A program made the translations under genes and the position numbers. From Auxenochlorella pyrenoidosa (lineage: Eukaryota > Chlorophyta > Trebouxiophyceae > Chlorellales > Chlorellaceae): a stretch of 18,465 nucleotides of DNA. Every line of letters starts with the position of its first letter. The first letter of the stretch is position 1. Under the pieces are notes generated by a model. The model was given only the letters and a program-made list of their open reading frames with translations, searched no databases and had not been told where the DNA came from. Shown here one piece after another: positions 7,791 to 16,520 of the stretch. Location: NCBI GenBank assembly GCA_001430745.1, contig KQ481946.1, positions 874,429 through 892,893 on the forward strand. Reading direction: 5' to 3'.

Positions 7791-10276
7791 ATGCGGCGGG
7801 CACCTGCTGGCTTGTTGGCTCTGGCTGCCCTGCTGCTTGCCGGACTTTGTTGTCAGGCCGTAGCCGAGTGCGATGCAGAGACAGGCAAGCACAGTTGCAC
7901 ACAGCAGGCCAGCGCCGCCCCTGCCGTTGCTGCCTGCCGCCGCTGCTTGCTGCTGCTGCTGCCCTTACCCTCCTCTGAGCACCTCGTCAAGTATCGTTTG
8001 CAGGAACATGCGAGGCGAATGAAATGGTGCAACTACAGGAGCGCACCATAAAGCCAGGAGCAAAGTACAATGTAGGGAAAACATGCTGCCATCGTGGCTG
8101 CGTCGTCACGAGCTGCCGCGATGGCAATCCGGTGCCCTTGTCGAGCCGTCGCTGTGCCTTTGGCAGAGCTACCGCCGCCCATCCTGTGCACCAGCACACA
8201 CACCCAGCTGACTCGCATACAGCTCCCCACACCGACCGCCGCCACCGACTCTGCGCTGCCCCGTGCAGTTCGCGGGGCGCTGGGTGCGCAGCTTTGAGTC
8301 GCCCCGCTTCTCGCTGGATGGCTCGGGCGGCTACGCATACGTGCTTGAGCGGGATCACTCGCGGGTGCAGGCCTTCGCGGCAGAGGACGGTGGGTGCCTG
8401 GCCGGGCATTCTTCGAGCGCCCTGCCGGGCAGCCCTGGAGGCCACCTGGCCCTGGCTGCAGGCCTGCGCTGACAGCAGGGCAAGCTCTGGCTGTGCTGCC
8501 GCGCGCGCCATGCCCCTGCTGCACCCTGCAGGCAGGTACATCCTCTCCTGGGGGAGGCGCGGCTCTGGCAGGGGGGAGACCCTGCAGGCCCCGCGGGACC
8601 TGGCCGGCGCCGACGATGGCTCCATGATTGTGCTGGATAAGTGAGGGGGCGGGGGTGCGTGCGCCACCTGCGTAGCGAAGGTGGTCTCGCTGCATGAAGC
8701 CCTGCCGGCTGCCGCCAAGTGTTCTTGGTCTGTCTGGGGCACTTCATCCAGGGTTGGCAGTCCCCGTTCATCCCCCGGCCACTGCCATGAGAGCTCTGCC
8801 TGCGACTCGCCAGCGAGGGGCCCTGCCAGACGACCAGGCTGGATGGGGGAGGCCTGAGACCCGAGTGTGGTGCTTCTCTGACAGACCGCAAGCCGCCGCC
8901 CTGCTGCCGGCAGGTGCGGCATCAAGAGGTTCAGCCCCGTCACTGGGGAGGTGCTCAAGGCCTGGGGCAGCTGCGGCACGGGAGAAGACCAGGTGTGCAT
9001 GCTTGGGAAGGGTGTGCAGGCGGCACGCACATTTGTCGTGCCGGGGCAGCCATTGTGCCCCTGTTCCAGGCACTACCTGGGGCGTTGTTTCCGAAGAGCC
9101 GGCCAACCAGCAAGCGGCTCTGCGGCAGCCGACCACCAGGCATTCAAGCATCCGTTTCAACCAACATGGCGCACCGACCGCCCCCCCCGCCCGGCCCCCC
9201 CTCCCCCACAGTTTGTAGACCCCACCGCCATCGCGGCCGACCGCTACGAAAAGTGGGTGCACGTGCTGGACTCCGGCGCCGGGGCGGTACGGCGGTACAG
9301 CACCGACGGCCAGCTGCTGGGCTCCTGGGCCTCTGCCAGGCTGGCGGGGGTGGTGGACATTGCGGTGGGCGCCGACGGCGGCGTGTACGCCGCGCATGCG
9401 CCCTCGGCCAGCGTGCTGAAGTTTGACCCGGCCGGGCGGCTGCTTGCCACCTTTGGCTCGCGCGGCGGCGGCGACGGCCAGGTGGGCGGGCTGGGGGCGG
9501 GGGGGGCCCTGCCTGTGCAGCGAGGCACAGGGAGGATGGAGGAGAGAACATGCAAACAGCAGGGCGAGAGATCCAGCGCCACTGCCTATCAGCCGCAGCC
9601 TGGATCAACCTAGAGATCTGCACCGCCGGCCCCTGCCCACCACCCCGCCCGCCCACCCGCCCGCCCGCCCCCTGCCTGCAGTTTGAGGCCATTGCCAGCA
9701 TCGCCGCCGACGCCGAGAACAATGTGTTTGTGCTGGACAGCGCCCTGGGCCGCGTGTCTGTATTCACCGAGGAGGGGGGCTTCCTCACATCCTTTGGCAC
9801 CGGGGGCGCCGGCGAGGGGCAGCTGGCGCGGCCCACCGGCCTCGACGTCTCGCTGTTCGGGGAGGTGGGCCCCGGCCCTGCTGCTCCTCCCTTGCATGCG
9901 CTTGCGCCCCGGGGCGCCGTGCTGGGCGCAACCGCCCGGGCGGTTTGGTTTCATGTGGATGCACCGCAAGGGCGCCGCCGCCTGCGGGTCGCAAGATGTG
10001 TGGGCTGTGAGCGGCCAGCTGGCCACAGGCATAGGGACTGCGCACAGCCGCGTGCTCTGCGCCTATGCCCATGGCCAGAGGCAGACAGCAGTGTGCCCCT
10101 TCGGGTTGCGCCCTGCTGGCCCTGGCCCTGGCCCTGAAGGCGCACACGATTTGGAGCACACGGCGCCTTCCCTCCCTGCCTTGCAGGTCGTGTTCATTGT
10201 GGATGAAGACAAGTATGTCAAGCGGTTCGTGCTGCAGCAGGAGGAGGGGCGCACGGAGGCTGCAGCGCAGGCTTGA
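7791..10276 (+). CDS. Secreted NHL-repeat beta-propeller protein (8 exons, 337 aa)
   Basis: Exons: 7791-7884, 8004-8071, 8269-8389, 8532-8640, 8914-8992, 9212-9481, 9682-9864 and 10187-10276 (TGA 10274-10276). Phases agree; the first intron is GC-AG (GCAAGC at 7885). ATG 7791 begins a clear signal peptide, MRRAPAGLLALAALLLAGLC, with likely cleavage after AVA at residue 25. A short CDAETGTCEA segment with two cysteines follows. From about residue 55 there are NHL-type blades of roughly 45 residues, each with a hydrophobic YVLD/VHVLDS/VFVLDS strand, a basic-aromatic VxRF/VRRY/VSVF strand and a linker such as SWGRRGSGRG, SWGSCGTGEDQ, TFGSRGGGDGQ or SFGTGGAGEGQ. Five or six blades are visible, enough for a propeller. 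NHL propellers are binding platforms and some related folds are enzymes; no catalytic set is recognised, so the partner is unknown. Exon 2 (8004-8071) is the least certain because its donor (GTAGGG) is weak. Confidence 0.82.
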
Positions 10277-10909
10277 GCTCGGTGGCTTGGCTGAGGCGGG
10301 TGCAGCTGCGCGCGCCTGGGATCACGCGCCCGCTGTAGAGGCGTCGCATCCTTCCTGGGGTGATCAACCCGATGCAAGCTTGCCGCCATATGTCATTTGC
10401 CCATTAAATTGGTAATCCATCCAACTGATATATGAGCATTGTCACCTTCAGCCCAGACGAAGTGCACCGGGTGCAGCAGGCAGCCAGATTGTGTGCATCT
10501 CTGTAGCTCGGCCACCGTGCTGTGCGCTGCATGGAATGCAAGGTGGCATCGGAGAGGCGGCCCCGGCAGCTGCCAACAGGGACGGATTGACAGCTCTTGT
10601 TTGCCCTGTGGTTGTGTGTTGGAATGAGGTCCACTTTTGCAGGCCTTGTGCCTCTGGCCCCTTGGGGACCTTGGGTGCAGAGGAGGCCCTAGTGAACCAG
10701 CACCAGCAGGCAACTGTCCGGTACGCTGTGAGCGCCGTGCGGTGGTGACTCTGCCATCCGTCCACGGGCTCCGTGCCCTCGCAATCTCAAGCTCCTTCTC
10801 AGCGAAAACTCCTAGCCGCACGCCCGAAATACAACCCTCCGCAACCAACCGGCAGACCATCAGTGGCCCGCGGCCCCGTGCAAGTGCCGGACGCCGTTAT
10901 CTCCACCCC
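10277..10909. other. Intergenic region between NHL gene and hypothetical gene
   Basis: 633 bases with no supported gene. An AT-richer patch at about 10398-10440 may be near the NHL transcript end, although no TGTAA motif is seen. The rest would be 5' flank of the gene starting at 10910. Short open frames here lack splice-consistent continuation. Confidence 0.45.
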
Positions 10910-12204
10910 ATGCAGCAGCATGAAAGGTAAATCTCACGGTTGAGAGCCCCTAGGGCATGCCGCTCCACTGGGCCGGACTTCCGCCGCTGCGCCGGCCTCT
11001 GCCGCTCCACCCGCTGTGCCGACCCCCTTGCCTGCAGCCCTGTGGCGCCGAGCCCTGGGGCCTACAGCCCCGAGACGCGCCGCAAAATGCAGATAGCGGA
11101 CAAGCCTCAGCTGCACAGCTGGAGCAGGCAAGGCCGTGGGGCGTTGGGGAGCGGGGCTGCGCTCCGGGCCGCCCGCTCTGGGAAGCTGCTACAGATCGTG
11201 GCTGCAGCGGTTGGTCCAGTCTTGGTCGTTCCGCCAGCGCCGCCTGCCGGCCGACCTTCCCTCCTTGCGCATCCCACTGCCTGCAGTGAGGACTACGCTG
11301 CCAGCCTGGCGGCCGATGCGCAGCAGCGCGCGGCGCGCTTTGAGCAGGCCGCCACCGCGGCCCCACCCTACGCCGCCGACACCGGCGCGCTGGCGCGCAT
11401 GAACAGCACCAGCAGCACCAGCAGCGCGGGGCAGTTCCACCTGCCCGGCCACCAGGCGCCGCCGCCTGCCAGCAAGGTGGGCCCTGACGCGCCCCCCCCC
11501 CCCCGGCAGCACCCGTGGGGGGCCTCTGCTCTGGATGTCACGCACACCCCTGACCCGTGTAGCCCCTCACGTGCCCCCCCTCTAGCCCTGCTCCCCCACA
11601 GGTGACCAGCACCATGATCGGCGCCGACGCCTACGCCGCCGCGCTCCACGAATCCACGCTGGCGCGGCAGCGCAACTGGCAGGTGCTGGCCTCCCCCGCG
11701 CCCTTTGCGGTGCAGCCCGGCGAGGGCGGCGCGGCGGCGGCCCCCTCCCCCGAGGTATACCACCTGCGCAGGCCCGAGAAGGCAGAGCCCCGGGTCAAGG
11801 TTGGCGAGCGCTCACCGGATGCCAACCTGCGCAAGCAGGCGCACCTGTCGCCCAAGGTGGGGTTAAGAGGTGCTGGTGCCGGCCCCTGGGTCGGTTGAGA
11901 CTCTGTGCTGTGGCGCGTGCAGCCGGGGCAGACGCTGCGCGCCGCATGCATGGGTGGATGTGACGGCCGCGCGGGCGGCAGCGTTCTTGCACAGCGGACA
12001 AGACGGCAGGCAGCTGCGCCTGCGCTCCGCCGTGCGCACGCTGCTGTGCGTAGCGCCTCAAACCCCTGCCTGCACGCTGCCGCGCCGCAGGTGACTGACG
12101 CTGGGTGGGACCAGCAGCGGATGGAGGAGGAGGGGCGGCAGCGCCACGAGGTGCAGGAGGCCGTGCGCCGCCGCAACTGGGGCACCCCCAACCTGATTGG
12201 GTGA
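10910..12204 (+). CDS. Hypothetical charged, S/T-P-containing protein (5 exons, 221 aa)
   Basis: Exons: 10910-10926, 11038-11127, 11287-11476, 11602-11856 and 12091-12204 (TGA 12202-12204). The start MQQHE joins in phase 2 to SPVAPSPGAYSPETRRK; the second intron is GC-AG (GCAAGG at 11128), the others GT-AG. No signal peptide or membrane segment is visible, so a cytosolic or nuclear protein is likely. The protein is hydrophilic with several S/T-P sites (SPGAY, YSPE, PSPE, GERSPD at 167-172, LSPK). It has a basic C-terminal stretch with likely helix (residues about 190-214), and a short internal echo: LARQRNW near residue 119-125 and VRRRNW near 209-214. No family is recognised and no function is assigned. 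It ends 450 bp from the convergent NEDD1 gene. The 17-nt first exon is supported only by donor quality and phase. Confidence 0.7.
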
Positions 12205-12372
12205 CGGCCGGCACAGCAGCGGCCGCCTGCCCCGCAAGCGCCCAGCCATGATGCGCTGGCGGCGCGTTGACACCACACATGCGTAGGTTGTGCCGATCGA
12301 CGTTTCGCTATTCGCAACCGCCTCATACTCTGCATTTTCGGCGTATACTCCCTCCTATTCTACCCCGCTGCA

Positions 12373-12406
12373 CTCTCCATCCAAACTTCAGCTCTCCATC
12401 CAAACT
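12373..12406 (+). repeat. 15-bp direct repeat in 3' flanking DNA
   Basis: CTCTCCATCCAAACT occurs at 12373-12387 and again at 12392-12406, a perfect pair with a 19-bp period, in the AT-richer region downstream of the hypothetical gene. It probably lies in its 3' UTR. Confidence 0.85.
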
Positions 12407-12481
12407 GCGCTCATCCTGTTGTACCTGTTCTTGGTATGCATATTCGCACACCCGCAGATGTCACCGTCCTGCTTGCCGCCT

Positions 12482-12486
12482 TGTAA
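12482..12486 (+). promoter_or_regulatory. Candidate polyadenylation signal TGTAA
   Basis: TGTAA 278 nt past the stop of the gene at 10910-12204, in an AT-richer stretch. It matches the green-algal polyadenylation motif. Assigned by motif and position only. Confidence 0.5.
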
Positions 12487-12653
12487 AGCCAGGTTGCAAT
12501 GTGACATGTGCAGCAGAGTCGGTCAAAACTAGTTGGGGCGAGCAGGGGTGTTTGGTTCTTTGGGCCTGTCTGTGGCGGTTAGGGGAGCCATGAAAGCTGC
12601 CGGCGCATGAGCGCAACAGCTCGGCCCGAGCACTGCTGCCCAGGGGGCGGCGG

Positions 12654-15600
12654 TCAGAGCCATAGGAAGTCGTCGCGGCGCGTGGCCAGTGCCGCCAGCT
12701 GGCGCCGCAGCGCCGCCACCTCGCTGCCCAGCGCCTCGCTCCGCTCCAGCACCCTGCCCACCAGCTCCCCCATGCAGGCCTGCTGCGCCTGCTGGCCGTT
12801 GGATAGGGAGAAAACGCCAAGGAGGGGGATAATCAGTCGGGGGACAATCGTCGCGCTCTTGGCCACCAGGCTTGGGCTGCTGCCAGCCAGAGGGTGCCCA
12901 CCGCGGGGCAGCAAGCCGTGTCGGCACGAGCCGCCTGCGCTGCTGCAGCATCCACGAGGCACAAGGCAGGGCAGCGCCGGCGCGCCAGGGGAGCGGCACG
13001 CACCTGGAACTGGGCAAGCATGTCGACGTGCATGGCCAGCAGCTCGTCTCGGAGTGGGCCGGCGCCGCTGCCGTCGCCCGCCAGGGGCGCCCCCGATGCC
13101 GCAGCCGCCGCCATCACTGCCGGCCCCGCCTGGCAGACGCCCGCCACGGCAGCGCTCCAGGCCTCCGCGCCGGCCCCCAGCTGCCGCTGCTGCTGCTCCG
13201 CCACCGCAAAGCAGAACTCTGCGGCAGAGGGCTGCGGCGCTGCTGGCGGCGCTGCCGGCGGCTGCGCCTGCTGCTGCGCCGCGGGGTGGGTGCCAATGGC
13301 CCAGCGCCTCGGGGACCCGCCAGAGGATGCTGGGCTGATGCTGGCGTGAGAGACCATGCTGCCTGCAGCCTTGGCCTTCAACGCGCCATCCTGCCGAGCA
13401 GGCCGGGCGGCATCGGCCGCCAAGTGCCCCCGCTGCTGCGTCTCCTGCTGCTGCCCGCCCTGCTGCTTGGGAGTGGCTGCGGGCGGGGTCACCGCTGGCG
13501 AGGGCAGCGGCAGGTTCTCAGCAAACGAGGGCGAGCCATGCAGCTGCGGCTGCTCCTCTTGGAGCCCCGCCGCAGGCAGGGGCGGCGCCAGGCCCGGCAG
13601 CAAGCGCGGCACCGCCGCCGCCCGGGCGCTGCCAGCGCCGCTGCTCCCTCGGTTGGGAGACCGCTCGCCCAGCACACTGCGCTGCTGCGAGGGCGAAGCC
13701 GCAGCCGGGCTGCCCGCACGGGCGCCCGCCGTGCCGGGCAGCGGGCTAACGCACAGCCCCCCCGCGGCGCTGCTGCCATCCCCAAGGCTGCCGGCACTGC
13801 CAAGCTGGCTGACGGCAAGCGGGGGCGGCAGGCCCCCTTCATGCGCCGCGCCCCCTCCCAGGTGGCGTGCTGTCGGCGGCGCCAGCAGAGGCGTGACATC
13901 CAGGCTCATGGGGGCAGCTGCCAGCAGCTCCAGTGGCGACTCTGGTGGCGCCCCCCCCTGCGCCGTTGCGTCTGCTGCTGCTGCTGCCGCCGGCGTGCCG
14001 CCGGCTGCGCTGCGCGGCAAGGCATGCCCGCCAAGGGGCGTGATGCTCAGCTGCTGCTGCTGCTGCGTCTGCTGCGCCTCGTCAACAGCGCTGGCAGTGG
14101 GCCCCAGGTCGCCGCGAGGTGCGGCAGGAGTGACCTCCCCAAATGCTGGCGCAGCAGCAGCTGCCCCATACCGCGACGCGGGGCCGGTCAGCGGCGTCAC
14201 TGCCAGCGCTGGTGCAGCAGCGGTAGCGCGGTTGCCGGCGGGCCGGGAGCTGGGGGTGAGGTGGGTTGCCGCAGGCGGTGCTTCGGCTGCAACAACCCGG
14301 CTGCTCCTGGCCTGCTGCAAGGGCCACGCAGCGGATGCTGCTGCGCCCGTCCCATCTGCTGGCATGGCGCCAGAGCCGGCACCAGGTGCAGAAGCTTGCT
14401 GCCCCATGATGCCTGCACCAAGACAGAGAGCGCGTCAAACAGCGTATGTGGCGTCGCACGCTGTGGAACCAAGCAGGTGGCACATTTGGGCAACCTCACA
14501 GAGCCAGAGCGTTGGGTGGCTGCAAGCTTGCAACCCAAGTGGGGCAGCAGCTGTGAAAACAGCAGCAGCAGCACACGCTCGCCGCCGTGATCCGGCGGGG
14601 CAGCAGCACGCGCAACACACACTGCAAGCAAGCGCCGTGGTTGCTGTGCCATCATCCACAGACCAGATTTACCTGCTGTGCTGGCGGCGCCCACGGCTGC
14701 TGCAGTCCTGGCCGGGATGCGGGAGCCAACCGAGGGCGCGGCTGCTGCTGCCGGCGGCGCCAGGGCGGCGCCAGTGGCAGCTGCAGCCGGCTGGCTGGCA
14801 GACGCGGGGGCGGCGGCGGCGCGCTGCCGCGACAGGCTCAGGAAGCGGTGCTGCCAGTGCAGGCTGGAGACGGGCCCGGCCTGCAGGCGCAGCGTCTTCA
14901 CTGGCTGGCGGGTGTTGCGGGGGTCATACAGCTTCACAACGCCGTCTGCAGGCCAAGGCCAGCAGGGGGTGCTGGTCAGCGACGGGGGAGACGAGGCAGC
15001 GGCGGCACATCCACGCGTGCACTGGAAGCCGTGCAGGGGCTCCACCCCTCTCCATTGCGCCAGGCACGCCTGGCACCGGGCCCTGGCGGCGCCCACCTGC
15101 AGTACCCACGCCCAGCATGCTGTGGTCCTCCCTGACCATCAGAGCCGTGGCAGGCGCGCCCACGGGCGTGGCGCTCACATGCCCCCGCCCAGACTTGCGG
15201 TCCTGCAAGCGGCGGCGGGCCAGAGCACGCGTGGGCCGGGCAGACAGGCATGGGCGGGCGGGCGGGCGGGGGGGGCGAGAGGCGCGCTGCGTGCCGCCGC
15301 ACTGCGGCGTGGTTGGCGCCATCCTAACGGCACAGCGGCAAGCAATACGACGACACTCTCCCCTGGCCTGCGCACCTGCAGGCACACGATGCCGTCGTCC
15401 CCAGCGCTGTACAGCCAGTCCGGGCGCAGGGGGACAAAGCTGACGGCGTTCACGCGGCCGCTGCTGTGGTGGCTGGGATACTCCTCCACCAGGCGCCGCG
15501 TGGGGGCATCCCAGACAGCCACGCCGCCCTGCGCGCTGCCCGCCGCGATTGCCGCGTCGCCCGACGCAGCCAGCGAGAGGCACAGCCGCGCGGAGCCGTC

Positions 15601-16520
15601 AATGCCAGAGGGCTGCAGCTGCAGCGCGGGGGACCCGGGCTTGAAGGGGCCGGGGTAGAGCGCCACGCTGCCGCCGCTGCTGCAGGCCGGTGTGCAGGGA
15701 AGGCAGGCTGTTAGCGGCACGCAGGTGCAGCGGTGCCCAACGCCAGTGGCAGTGCTCTGTTGTCCCACCCGTCCTGGCTGCTCCGCGTGCCCCAGGCAGG
15801 CCACAACCACCTGGCCACCGCCAGAAACTTGTCTTCGTGCTGGAACTCCACTGCAGTCACGGCCCCCGAGTGGCTACTCAGCTCAGTCATGGACTGCACC
15901 AGTGGCAGGCGGGCGGGCGCAGCAGCGGCAGAGCAGGGCAATCAAAAGGGCTGCCACCTGTGTGAGTGCAGCATATGGATGCGCATTCAGTGGCAGCCAG
16001 GCCTCAACACCCCATCCCTGACTGCGGGGCAGTGAAGGCACGCTGCTGCGCACTGCAGGCGTCGCGGGCAGCACCAGAAAGTGGGCTGCTGTGCCTGCCT
16101 GCAGGCAGCCCGCGCCGCGCCAGCTGGCTGGCGCCCCACCTTGGCCTGGATATCGTGAATGTACACCGAGCCGTTGCCCGAGCCGGCTGCCAGGCGCTTG
16201 GAGCCGACAGACCAGGAGAGGGAGGTGATGCGGCCCAGCTGCGCGGGCGGCGTGCCGTCACGGGGCAGCACGCCCATCACCGTGCCGCCGGCATACAGGA
16301 GCTGGATGGAGCCGTCCGCCGACCCCGCGGCCACCACCTTGTTGTTGCGGTTCCAGCGGGCGGCTCCGAGCGGCGCCGAGTGGGCGACCAGCACCTCGCT
16401 GAAGTGCGGGTCGCCGCCGCCGCCGGCGTCAGGCAGCGGCTGGCGGCGCAGCAGGTGGAGGCTGCTGCCCGCCGTCGCGACGAAGCTGTCGGCGGGGAAA
16501 GGGTCCCCCGAGGGCGCCAT
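12654..16520 (-). CDS. NEDD1: NEDD1 orthologue: WD40 gamma-tubulin complex recruitment factor (7 exons, 897 aa)
   Basis: Exons in transcription order: 16520-16140, 15893-15811, 15679-15376, 15202-15097, 14945-14673, 14412-13004 and 12791-12654 (stop TGA 12656-12654). All six introns are GT-AG with consistent phase. Residues 1 to about 330 form a WD40 propeller: ARWNRNNKVVAAGSADGSIQ and ITSLSWSVGSKRLAAGSGNG (first blades), VTAVEFQHEDKFLAVASSGG, VNAVSFVPLRPDWLYSAGDD, and DGVVKLYDPRNTRQPVKTLR ending in VSSLHWQH. The order and spacing, in particular the WN(x)NxVVA blade and the VxxYDxR...VxSLxWQ end, match plant and animal NEDD1. Residues about 340-830 are low-complexity Ala/Gln/Pro/Ser with many S/T-P sites. 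The C-terminus (about 835-897) is an amphipathic helix, LRDELLAMHVDMLAQFQ... EVAALRRQLAALATRRDDFL, equivalent to the segment of NEDD1 that binds gamma-tubulin complexes and oligomerises. The family recruits gamma-TuRC for spindle and microtubule nucleation. The acceptor of the last exon could be 3 nt further in (12788). Confidence 0.87.
14041..14075 (-). repeat. CAG-type trinucleotide tract encoding polyglutamine in NEDD1
   Basis: A CTG-rich run on the plus strand reads as CAG codons on the coding strand, giving QQTQQQQQ in the disordered middle of the NEDD1 protein. It sits beside a SITPL motif and could vary in length among strains. Confidence 0.75.
15250..15276 (+). repeat. GGGC microsatellite in a NEDD1 intron
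   Basis: Four to five GGGC units followed by a G-run sit inside the intron at 15203-15375. On the transcribed strand this reads as a C-rich tract 50-75 bases upstream of the acceptor, so it may not be the functional pyrimidine tract. Confidence 0.7.

Larger units (their letters stand above)
12205..12653. other. Convergent intergenic region (two 3' UTRs)
   Basis: 449 bases separate the stop of the plus-strand hypothetical gene from that of the minus-strand NEDD1 gene. The stretch at about 12290-12500 is much more AT- and pyrimidine-rich than its surroundings. It holds a TGTAA at 12482-12486, which suits the plus-strand transcript, and a 15-bp direct repeat. No minus-strand TGTAA is seen. Confidence 0.55.

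Noticed and set aside
9682..10276. A separate small gene encoded by the frame 9683-10276 on the plus strand
   Set aside because: It is out of frame with the NHL exons 9682-9864 and 10187-10276, which have clear repeat motifs and matched splice sites.
12833..14407. Treating the 524-codon minus-strand frame as a stand-alone gene
   Set aside because: Its middle is the real NEDD1 exon 13004-14412, but the frame read-through beyond 13004 ignores a good GTGCGT donor. The upstream WD40 exons join to it in phase.
12872..14590. A 572-codon plus-strand open frame
   Set aside because: It is also antisense to the NEDD1 tail exon. The Arg/Cys/Leu-rich translation mirrors Ala/Gln codons on the other strand and has no recognisable motif.
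13356..15443. A 695-codon plus-strand open frame, the longest in the window
   Set aside because: It is antisense to NEDD1 exons 4-6 and runs straight through two well-supported introns. Its translation is low-complexity Ala/Ser/Cys/Arg with no domain. High GC with few stop codons explains it.
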